Made by a program: the position numbers and the translations under genes. From Limnohabitans sp. (GTDB lineage Bacteria; Pseudomonadota; Gammaproteobacteria; Burkholderiales; Burkholderiaceae_C), in assembly GCA_018883305.1 (NCBI GenBank), contig VEQI01000155.1, positions 1 to 7,692 on the forward strand: DNA of 7,692 nucleotides, written 5' to 3'. The notes beneath the pieces are model-generated. The model was given only the letters and a program-made list of their open reading frames with translations, was not told where the DNA came from and searched no databases. Positions 1-4,676 of this stretch are shown here, one piece after another (the first letter of the stretch is position 1; each line of letters starts with the position of its first letter).

Positions 1-483
1 GCGCAAGCTGTCACCCCCCGACGCCTTGATGACACCTTGCTCGACGCGCAAACTGTTCGCCGGTTGCCCCAACTTCTCTGCCGCCAGTCCGAGCAAGATG
101 GCTCGCACTTCTGCACTGGCGTGGCGCACGGCCGTGGCGCAATTGGGCATCGAGAACGAACCCGCGGTCACCCCTTCATTGGGGACCAGGGCGGTGTCTC
201 CGGAAATGATGTGAACCTGTTCCAAGGCCACGTCCATCTCGTCTGCGCAGATTTGCTGCACCGCCGTCAGGATGCCTTGGCCCAACTCCACCTTGCCCAC
301 CAACAACGTGACCCGGTTGTCCGCCTCGATACGCAACCAAGCGCGCAGCAAGCGCGTGCTGTTGAGATCTCCTGGCAAGCGAGTGGCTTGCTGCGACAAC
401 ACGGTTTCCAGGGGAATGCCGAATGAAAGACTCAAAAAACCTGCCGCCTGCAAGAGACGGCGACGAGACAGTGGTGCATTCAT
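1..483 (-). CDS. Molybdopterin-binding subunit of a xanthine dehydrogenase-family (IorB-like) oxidoreductase, N-terminal part
   Basis: This is the first 161 residues of a large molybdenum hydroxylase subunit; the reading frame stays open through the left edge. In this family the subunit holds the molybdopterin cofactor and hydroxylates an aldehyde or N-heterocycle, passing electrons to the [2Fe-2S] partner. A twin-arginine signal starts the protein (SRRRLL at residues 6-11, then a hydrophobic stretch to about 24), which suggests Tat export to the periplasm. Family-like segments are GKVELGQG (63-70) and PNEGVTAGSFSM (101-112). The start at 483 is well supported: a strong Shine-Dalgarno GGGAGG (489-494) lies 5 nt upstream, inside the end of the preceding gene, whose stop is one base from this ATG. 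Tight coupling with the Fe-S gene and the Tat signal point to the isoquinoline 1-oxidoreductase or periplasmic aldehyde oxidoreductase type rather than cytoplasmic xanthine dehydrogenase. The substrate cannot be deduced, and a cytochrome c gene might follow outside the window. Confidence 0.88.
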   Translation of the reverse strand, partial: MNAPLSRRRLLQAAGFLSLSFGIPLETVLSQQATRLPGDLNSTRLLRAWLRIEADNRVTLLVGKVELGQGILTAVQQICADEMDVALEQVHIISGDTALVPNEGVTAGSFSMPNCATAVRHASAEVRAILLGLAAEKLGQPANSLRVEQGVIKASGGDSLR

Positions 484-484
484 A

Positions 485-952
485 TCAACCTCCCTTGGCC
501 GCGCGCATCACGGCTTTGACGATGCGGTTGTGAATGCCACAACGACAAAGATTGCCATCCAGCGCAGTTCGAACCTGCGCCTCGCTGGGTGAGGGGTTGC
601 GATCCAGCAGCGCCTGAGCCTGCAAGATCATGCCGGACGTGCAATAGCCGCACTGGGCCGCCTGCTCATCGATGAAGGCCTGCTGCAATCGGCTGGGCTG
701 ACCATCCCGCGATAAACCAGCCAGCGTGGTCACCGAACGCCCCACCGCACTGGAGGCCGGCGTCACGCAAGAGCGCACCGGTTCTCCGTTGATCAGCACG
801 GTACAGCTGCCGCACTGGGCTTTGCCGCAGCCGTACTTGGTGCCATTCACGGCAAAGTCTTGGGTCAGCACCGCCAAGAGTGAGACGTTGGGGTCGGAGG
901 GCGTCTGCACGGACTGCCCATTCAAACTGAAGTGAATGCTCATGGTCACCAT
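485..952 (-). CDS. [2Fe-2S]-binding small subunit of a molybdenum hydroxylase (IorA-like)
   Basis: A 155-residue electron-transfer subunit with two [2Fe-2S] clusters, full length for the family. The N-terminal ferredoxin-like domain has Cys42, 47, 50 and 62 (CGKAQCGSC followed by a distal Cys). The C-terminal helical domain has Cys101, 104, 136 and 138 (QCGYCTSGM and NLCRCG), the second-cluster signature. It carries electrons from the molybdopterin subunit encoded directly downstream, and the two genes are separated by one base. It has no signal peptide of its own, so if the large subunit is exported by Tat this protein would have to travel with it as a folded complex. Two starts are possible: ATG at 952 and ATG at 943 (residue 4). 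Neither has a strong Shine-Dalgarno, so the start is uncertain by three codons. A promoter-like sequence lies just upstream at 974-1002. Confidence 0.93.
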   Translation of the reverse strand: MVTMSIHFSLNGQSVQTPSDPNVSLLAVLTQDFAVNGTKYGCGKAQCGSCTVLINGEPVRSCVTPASSAVGRSVTTLAGLSRDGQPSRLQQAFIDEQAAQCGYCTSGMILQAQALLDRNPSPSEAQVRTALDGNLCRCGIHNRIVKAVMRAAKGG

Positions 953-973
953 CTTGCTGTCGGAGGTGGGCGC

Positions 974-1002
974 ATGATCAAAGCAGCCTTGACGCCTGTC
1001 AA
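974..1002 (-). promoter_or_regulatory. Sigma70-like promoter for the molybdenum hydroxylase operon
   Basis: Reading the minus strand, a perfect -35 TTGACA (997-1002) is followed after 17 bp by GATCAT (974-979), a 4 of 6 match to the -10 consensus. Transcription would start near 967, giving a leader of about 15 nt before the ATG at 952. The 90-bp gap behind the acyltransferase gene also favours an independent transcription unit. Assignment is by eye only. Confidence 0.5.
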
Positions 1003-1003
1003 G
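988..1003. repeat. Perfect inverted repeat overlapping the -35 box
   Basis: CTTGAC (988-993) and GTCAAG (998-1003) are exact inverted copies separated by GCCT. The repeat covers the predicted -35 hexamer, where a repressor or activator dimer could bind. It has no following T-run on either strand, so a terminator role for the upstream acyltransferase gene is less likely. Confidence 0.45.
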
Positions 1004-1042
1004 AAGGTTTACACCAAGCCAACCTCGGCAACAAACAGCAGG

Positions 1043-1912
1043 TTATTCATACACCCCCGCCTCCCCGGGTGGACGCGACTTGAAGCGCTGGTGTACCCAG
1101 TAGTACTGCTCGGGCATGGTGTCAATCATGTGCGCCAATCGACGATTCATGGTGGCGGTGTCAGCTTGCACATCCCCGGTGGGGTAATCCTCCCAGGCTG
1201 GCAGCACCTCCACGTCATATCCCTTGTCAGTCAGGCGGGATATCACCGGTACAACCTTGGCGCGTCCCAACTGGGCAAAACGCCCCAGCGAGGGAACGGT
1301 GGCCGCAGGCACACCATAAAACGGCACGAAAAGGGACTCCTCAGTCCCAAAGTTCATGTCGGGCAACAAATACAGTGCCTCACCCTGACGCAGGGCACTG
1401 ATGATGGTTTTCACCCCTGCCTCACGACGGAACAAACGAACACGCCCCCAGCGACTACGCCCTTGCGCCACCCAGCGATCGATCACCTCATTGGATTGCT
1501 GCGTGTAGATGGTGGTGAGAGCTCGGTCCAGCGACAGAGCCAGCATGGTCCAGCCGACATCCAGCCCGACAAAGTGCGGCGCGAAGATCACCACGGGTTG
1601 CCGATCATCCTGAAGGACAGACAGGTCTCCGCAAAGCCGCACCCGCTGCTTCACCCGATCCGATGACCCGTGCCAAAGCCAGGCCCGGTCCAGCCAGGCC
1701 TGGGCAAACACCCGGAAATGCGCTTTCACCCAACGCGCACGCTCAGTGGGTGAAAGACGGGGAAAACACAAAGTCAGATTGGTCAACGCCACCTGACGTC
1801 GGCGCTTCACCAACGCATGGAGCAACCACCCCAGGGCGACACCCAGCGCACGTAGCCAGGGCAAAGGCAAATACCCCAGCATGCGCATCAGCAACAGCAC
1901 CACCTGACTCAT
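1043..1912 (-). CDS. LpxL/HtrB-family lipid A acyltransferase (second of tandem pair)
   Basis: An inner-membrane lysophospholipid acyltransferase of the LpxL/LpxM family, which adds a secondary acyl chain to a lipid A precursor using acyl-ACP. The protein is about 289 residues, normal for the family. It has a hydrophobic N-terminal anchor (roughly residues 4-35), the catalytic HX4D motif HFVGLD (residues 113-118 counted from the preferred start), the LLPDMNFG segment near 183-190, and a C-terminal PEQYYWVHQRFKSRP block typical of the family. The frame also permits GTG at 1915, but the ATG at 1912 is preferred. A Shine-Dalgarno GAGGA (1919-1923) overlaps the stop of the upstream gene and sits 6 nt from this ATG but only 3 nt from the GTG. 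The tight junction implies cotranscription and translational coupling with the acyltransferase at 1922-2782. Chain-length specificity cannot be read from sequence. Confidence 0.9.
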   Translation of the reverse strand: MSQVVLLLMRMLGYLPLPWLRALGVALGWLLHALVKRRRQVALTNLTLCFPRLSPTERARWVKAHFRVFAQAWLDRAWLWHGSSDRVKQRVRLCGDLSVLQDDRQPVVIFAPHFVGLDVGWTMLALSLDRALTTIYTQQSNEVIDRWVAQGRSRWGRVRLFRREAGVKTIISALRQGEALYLLPDMNFGTEESLFVPFYGVPAATVPSLGRFAQLGRAKVVPVISRLTDKGYDVEVLPAWEDYPTGDVQADTATMNRRLAHMIDTMPEQYYWVHQRFKSRPPGEAGVYE

Positions 1913-1921
1913 CACACGTCC

Positions 1922-2782
1922 TCAGGCTTCATGACGCGGTTGCTTGTAACGCGCATAACCCCACAGGTATTGCTCCGGATGGGCTCGCACCACGGCTTCT
2001 ACAGCCTGGTTCATGAGACGGGCGGCCTCTTCCAGGGGCACGTCGGGCTGCGTGGGCAAGGCAGGCTCCATGGGATAAATGTGCATAGTGAACCGCCCTG
2101 CAGCTTGGCGCTCGCACCAGCACATCAGCACCGTGGCTCCGGTTTGTTGCGCCAGTCGGGGCAGCAGGGTCATGGTGTAGGCATCGCGCCCCATCCAGGG
2201 TGCCCACACGCCTTGGCCTTCGGGGGGCACTTGGTCCGGGAGTAAGGCGGTGTAGCCACCAGCGCGCAAGGCCCGTACCAGCTGACGAATGCCGGCCATG
2301 GACGTGGGTGCAGTTTGCAAACCCGGTCGGGCGCGCGATTGGGTCACCAAAGGAACCAGCCAGGACTTGCGCGGTGGCCGAAACATGGCCACCATCGGGC
2401 CATAAGTGGGCCCAAAACGCTCGGCCAGCGCCTGTGCGCCCATCTCCCAACACCCCAGATGCGGAGAAACCACAATGACCCCACGGCCCGCACGCATGCC
2501 GGCCTCAAAGTGGTCAATCCCGTCCCAGTCCACTCGTCCCAGCACCCCTTCGTTCCGGGGACGCATCCACAACCACGGCAACTCAGCCACCATGCGCCCG
2601 GCGGTAGTCACCGCCTCACGTACCACCGAGCGAGGCAAGCCCGCAACAGCCAGGTTGTCATGGATCTGCCGCCGGTATCTGGGAGAAAGCACCCACACCA
2701 ACCAGCCCAGGGCTGCGCCCACGGACTGCATGAGCCCCAGCGGCAGCCTAGCCAAAATGCGAAATATGAAGGACATCCACAT
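1922..2782 (-). CDS. LpxL/HtrB-family lipid A acyltransferase (first of tandem pair)
   Basis: A 286-residue paralogue of the neighbouring acyltransferase, also expected to acylate lipid A at the inner membrane. Visible features are a hydrophobic N-terminal anchor (about 3-33), the catalytic HX4E motif HLGCWE (108-113), the FRPPRK segment (135-140), LLPDQ (180-184), and the C-terminal PEQYLWGYARYK block (269-280). Its catalytic motif ends in Glu whereas the downstream copy ends in Asp, so the two are clearly diverged and probably place different acyl chains. ATG at 2782 gives the full ORF, but ATG at 2776 (residue 3) is also possible; neither has a clear Shine-Dalgarno. The gene is divergent from metK with 166 bp between the starts, an order I recall from Burkholderiales genomes. 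Confidence 0.9.
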   Translation of the reverse strand: MWMSFIFRILARLPLGLMQSVGAALGWLVWVLSPRYRRQIHDNLAVAGLPRSVVREAVTTAGRMVAELPWLWMRPRNEGVLGRVDWDGIDHFEAGMRAGRGVIVVSPHLGCWEMGAQALAERFGPTYGPMVAMFRPPRKSWLVPLVTQSRARPGLQTAPTSMAGIRQLVRALRAGGYTALLPDQVPPEGQGVWAPWMGRDAYTMTLLPRLAQQTGATVLMCWCERQAAGRFTMHIYPMEPALPTQPDVPLEEAARLMNQAVEAVVRAHPEQYLWGYARYKQPRHEA

Positions 2783-2783
2783 G

Positions 2784-2812
2784 GTTACAATATCGATTGT
2801 CGCCGAGTTAAT
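2784..2812 (+). promoter_or_regulatory. Candidate metK promoter
   Basis: GTTACA (2784-2789), a 17-bp spacer, then GTTAAT (2807-2812). Each hexamer matches 4 of 6 consensus positions. Transcription would begin near 2819, leaving a leader of about 130 nt that includes all the hairpins described downstream. It starts right at the divergent acyltransferase start codon. The call is weak because no position has better than a moderate match. Confidence 0.35.
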
Positions 2813-2833
2813 GAAGCAACTTGCAGGGCGACA
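2787..2833. repeat. Two inverted repeats in the divergent control region
   Basis: ACAAT (2787-2791) and ATTGT (2796-2800) are perfect inverted copies around 4 nt, falling inside the spacer of the candidate metK promoter. TGTCGCC (2798-2804) and GGCGACA (2827-2833) are a 7-bp perfect inverted pair 22 nt apart, flanking the predicted metK -10 box and transcription start. Either could be an operator shared by the divergent genes. No known regulator site was recognised. Confidence 0.35.
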
Positions 2834-2834
2834 C

Positions 2835-2948
2835 CGCGGGACAACCCGTGTGGGCTGGTCTGGTGCCAGCTCTTACTGCTAAAGCGTTCGCCGAAACTCC
2901 GTTCAGGGATAGGCAACGCGCCCATCCACCACTGACTGGAGTTTTTTT
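2835..2948 (+). promoter_or_regulatory. Structured metK 5' leader, candidate SAM-type translational riboswitch
   Basis: The untranslated leader holds three successive hairpins. The first is CGCGGG/CCCGTG (2835-2850, ACAA loop, one G-U pair). The second is GCTGG/CCAGC (2854-2870, 7-nt loop). The third pairs GCGTT and GCC (2884-2888, 2890-2892, one bulged C) with GGCAACGC (2912-2919). The 19-nt loop of the third hairpin contains AAACTCC (2894-2900), the exact complement of GGAGTTT (2938-2944), which includes the metK Shine-Dalgarno; a flanking G-U pair makes 8 bp. This forms an H-type pseudoknot occluding the ribosome binding site, as in SAM-II and SAM/SAH riboswitches upstream of methionine-cycle genes. 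A competing hairpin TCCA/TGGA (2925-2928, 2937-2940) covers the same site. Ligand control is inferred; the primary sequence does not match a class I can name. Confidence 0.45.
2938..2941 (+). promoter_or_regulatory. metK Shine-Dalgarno with poly-T spacer
   Basis: GGAG is followed by seven T residues and then the ATG at 2949. The spacing is ideal and fixes the metK start. The site is the 3' partner of the proposed leader pseudoknot. Confidence 0.85.
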
Positions 2949-4130
2949 ATGTCTAACGACTATCTCTTTACCTCTGAATCGGTTTCGGAAGGCCACCCCG
3001 ACAAGGTTGCCGACCAGATTTCCGACGCCATCCTGGACGCCATCTTCGCGCAAGACCCACGCAGCCGCGTGGCCGCTGAAACGCTGTGCAACACCGGCCT
3101 GGTGGTGCTGGCTGGCGAGATCACCACCAATGCCCACGTAGACTACATTCAGGTGGCACGTGACACCATCAAGCGCATTGGCTACGACAACACGGAATAC
3201 GGCATTGACTACAAAGGCTGTGCCGTCATGGTCTGCTACGACAAGCAGTCCAACGACATCGCCCAGGGTGTGGACCACGCGTCCGACGACCACCTCAACA
3301 CCGGTGCCGGCGACCAGGGTCTGATGTTCGGCTATGCCTGCAGCGAAACGCCCGAGCTGATGCCCGCGCCCATTTACTATGCCCACCGTCTGGTGGAGCG
3401 TCAGGCACAACTGCGCAAGGACGGCCGTTTGCCCTTCCTGCGCCCGGACGCCAAGAGCCAGGTCACGCTGCGCTATGTCAATGGCAAGCCCCACAGCATT
3501 GACACGGTGGTGCTGTCCACCCAGCACGCCCCCGAGATGAGCCTGGGCGACAAGATGAAGCCCGAGTTCTATGAGGCCGTGCGAGAGGAAATCATCAAGC
3601 CCGTGCTGCCCAAAGAATGGCTGAGCGCTGACACCAAGTACCTCATCAACCCCACGGGTCGTTTCGTCATTGGCGGCCCTCAGGGTGACTGCGGCCTGAC
3701 CGGTCGCAAGATCATTGTGGACACCTATGGCGGCGCCTGCCCGCACGGCGGTGGCGCGTTCTCCGGCAAGGACCCGACGAAGGTGGACCGCTCCGCTGCT
3801 TACGCTGCGCGCTATGTGGCCAAGAACGTGGTGGCTGCGGGCCTGGCCGAGAAGTGCCAGATCCAGGTGGCTTATGCCATTGGCGTGGCTCGTCCGATGA
3901 ACATCACCGTCAACACCCTGGGCACCGGCAAAATCTCCGACGAGAAAATTGCCGCCCTGGTGGCCGAGCACTTCGACCTGCGTCCCAAAGGCATCATCCA
4001 GATGCTGGACCTGCTGCGTCCCATCTATCAGAAGACCGCCGCCTACGGCCACTTCGGCCGTGAGGAGCCCGAGTTCAGCTGGGAGAAAACGGACAAGGCA
4101 GCGGCGCTTAAAGCTGCCGCCGGCGTTTAA
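2949..4130 (+). CDS. metK: S-adenosylmethionine synthase (methionine adenosyltransferase)
   Basis: A cytosolic enzyme that makes S-adenosylmethionine from methionine and ATP, releasing phosphate and diphosphate; it supplies methyl groups for the cell. The 393-residue length is right for the bacterial enzyme. Signature elements are GHPDK (15-19, with the catalytic His and a metal-binding Asp), the hexapeptide GAGDQG (119-124), the glycine-rich GGGAFSGKD (267-275), and the conserved DRSAAYAARYVAKN stretch just after it. Nothing essential looks missing or broken. The start is fixed by the GGAG Shine-Dalgarno 7 nt upstream. Codon choice is strongly biased, with abundant CTG, AAG and GGC, as expected for a highly expressed housekeeping gene. 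It is transcribed alone, with a structured leader in front and an intrinsic terminator 3 nt after the stop. Translation may be controlled through the leader pseudoknot. Confidence 0.98.
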   Translation: MSNDYLFTSESVSEGHPDKVADQISDAILDAIFAQDPRSRVAAETLCNTGLVVLAGEITTNAHVDYIQVARDTIKRIGYDNTEYGIDYKGCAVMVCYDKQSNDIAQGVDHASDDHLNTGAGDQGLMFGYACSETPELMPAPIYYAHRLVERQAQLRKDGRLPFLRPDAKSQVTLRYVNGKPHSIDTVVLSTQHAPEMSLGDKMKPEFYEAVREEIIKPVLPKEWLSADTKYLINPTGRFVIGGPQGDCGLTGRKIIVDTYGGACPHGGGAFSGKDPTKVDRSAAYAARYVAKNVVAAGLAEKCQIQVAYAIGVARPMNITVNTLGTGKISDEKIAALVAEHFDLRPKGIIQMLDLLRPIYQKTAAYGHFGREEPEFSWEKTDKAAALKAAAGV

Positions 4131-4133
4131 ACA

Positions 4134-4159
4134 AAAAAACCCGCGCAAGCGGGTTTTTT
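4134..4159. terminator. Intrinsic terminator of metK
   Basis: A stem of CCCGC/GCGGG around a GCAA loop is extended by an A-run upstream and six T residues (4154-4159) downstream, giving about 11 bp in total. Because A-runs and T-runs flank both sides, it can also act on the minus strand. It begins directly after the metK stop codon. Confidence 0.92.
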
Positions 4160-4172
4160 GTTGTCATGCGTT

Positions 4173-4200
4173 TTTAATTGGGGTCAGATTCCAATTAATT
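4173..4200 (+). repeat. Left 28-bp terminal inverted repeat
   Basis: An exact inverted copy of 4579-4606. It is itself a hairpin: TTAATTGG (4174-4181) pairs with CCAATTAA (4191-4198) around a 9-nt loop, GGTCAGATT. Confidence 0.9.
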
Positions 4201-4245
4201 AAAACCTGCAAATTCAAAATCGGATTTTGAATTTGCAGGTTTTTT
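4201..4245. terminator. Exceptionally long bidirectional terminator hairpin
   Basis: A 20-bp perfect stem (4201-4220 with 4224-4243) closes on a 3-nt CGG loop and is followed by T residues to 4245. On the minus strand the stem ends in TTTT and an A+T-rich stretch. It would terminate the small minus-strand ORF and act as a second stop for metK transcripts. It directly abuts the left inverted repeat. Confidence 0.8.
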
Positions 4246-4280
4246 GGGATCATCAAATCCGCGCCAATACGCGAGTTTTT

Positions 4281-4415
4281 TCAGAGCAATTTGACAAGTG
4301 CGAACACCGCCGCCGCTTGTACCACCAGCATGCCAGCCACCCATTTGATGATGTCCACCTTGTTTTCAGCCAAGTCTGGCTTGGTCGCCAAGGTGTTGAT
4401 GGAGAAATAGTTCAT
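4281..4415 (-). CDS. 44-residue single-helix membrane peptide, DUF1640 C-terminal-like
   Basis: A very short ORF starting at ATG 4415. Residues 8-16 read TLATKPDLA, a pattern familiar from DUF1640 (CCDC90-like) proteins. Residues 22-43 form one hydrophobic helix (IIKWVAGMLVVQAAAVFALVKL) that strongly resembles the terminal membrane segment of those proteins. The N-terminal domain and coiled coil of the family are absent, and an in-frame stop lies 11 codons upstream of the ATG. It is therefore either a remnant of a longer gene or a minimal stand-alone peptide. A promoter-like sequence lies 33 bp upstream and a terminator hairpin downstream, which favours expression, but no Shine-Dalgarno is visible. 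Function is unknown. It lies inside the palindrome-ended cassette. Family resemblance is from memory of the sequence pattern, not a search. Confidence 0.5.
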   Translation of the reverse strand: MNYFSINTLATKPDLAENKVDIIKWVAGMLVVQAAAVFALVKLL

Positions 4416-4447
4416 GAGCTTGCCAGTGGAATGAGTGGCCTGTGGTC

Positions 4448-4476
4448 ATTCTAAAAATTCGCGTCATCGAATACAA
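4448..4476 (-). promoter_or_regulatory. Candidate promoter for the 44-codon ORF
   Basis: On the minus strand, TTGTAT (4471-4476, 3 of 6 consensus) is followed after 17 bp by TAGAAT (4448-4453, 5 of 6 consensus). The start would be near 4441, about 26 nt before the ATG at 4415. Confidence 0.35.
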
Positions 4477-4578
4477 GCATGATGTGAATAAATGGGATGA
4501 CATGTCACTCGATCACCTCTTTCCATCACGCGACCTCTAGAGACGGATCGGCTCAGCAACTTGCTAGATATCGTGCAG

Positions 4579-4606
4579 AATTAATTGGAATCTGACCCCA
4601 ATTAAA
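4579..4606 (-). repeat. Right 28-bp terminal inverted repeat
   Basis: An exact inverted copy of 4173-4200 with the same internal hairpin. Just outside, CCCAATTA (4607-4614) repeats the last part of the element (4597-4604) in direct orientation at a 10-bp offset, possibly a scar of an older end or of slippage. Confidence 0.9.
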
Positions 4607-4622
4607 CCCAATTAGCCGAATG

Positions 4623-4660
4623 TGATCGATGTCCAATCCGGTTGATCTGTGCTGATCGAT
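4623..4660. repeat. Direct repeat TGATCGAT, 30 bp apart
   Basis: TGATCGAT occurs at 4623-4630 and 4653-4660, just upstream of the nuclease-like gene. Each copy contains the palindrome ATCGAT. It could be a regulator site spaced by about three helical turns, or chance. Confidence 0.3.
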
Positions 4661-4676
4661 TTGAGAAAATCACCGA

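Larger units (their letters stand above)
4173..4606. mobile_element. 434-bp palindrome-ended cassette (MITE or REP/BIME-like, non-autonomous)
   Basis: Positions 4173-4200 and 4579-4606 are perfect 28-nt inverted copies. The enclosed DNA holds a long terminator hairpin, a 44-codon minus-strand ORF with a promoter-like sequence, and about 100 bp (4477-4578) in which I see nothing recognisable. There is no transposase, so movement would need one supplied in trans. No target-site duplication was found next to the repeats. From memory, GGGGTCAG-containing palindromes occur repeatedly in proteobacterial genomes, some near REP-associated tyrosine transposases, but I cannot confirm the family. The cassette sits between the metK terminator and the nuclease-like gene, a typical safe insertion site, and is visibly more A+T rich than the flanking genes. 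Confidence 0.55.

Noticed and set aside
988..1003. Terminator of the acyltransferase operon
   Set aside because: The 6-bp stem has no T-run after it on the minus strand and overlaps a good -35 box, so an operator is the better reading.
932..1666. 244-codon plus-strand open frame
   Set aside because: It overlaps the acyltransferase gene on the other strand, has no family resemblance, and disrupts the promoter layout of the hydroxylase operon.
1929..2453. 174-codon minus-strand frame inside the first acyltransferase gene
   Set aside because: It is an out-of-frame shadow; the acyltransferase frame carries all family motifs.
2884..2944. Direct assignment of the metK leader to SAM-II, SAM/SAH or SAH riboswitch classes
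   Set aside because: Topology is similar but the conserved bases I remember for these classes are not present, so only a candidate structure is reported.
2808..4148. 446-codon open frame on the minus strand opposite metK
   Set aside because: It is the antisense shadow of the strongly codon-biased metK gene; the product has no recognisable domain and metK is certain.
4227..4454. 75-codon plus-strand open frame inside the cassette
   Set aside because: It starts within the terminator stem and is antisense to the DUF1640-like ORF; its sequence resembles no protein family.
4442..4537. Short plus-strand frame (GTG start) to the TAG at 4535
   Set aside because: About 31 codons, no ribosome binding site and no recognisable motif.
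4163..4616. Target-site duplication flanking the cassette
   Set aside because: The bases outside 4173 and 4606 do not match each other; only an 8-nt repeat of the right end itself is present.
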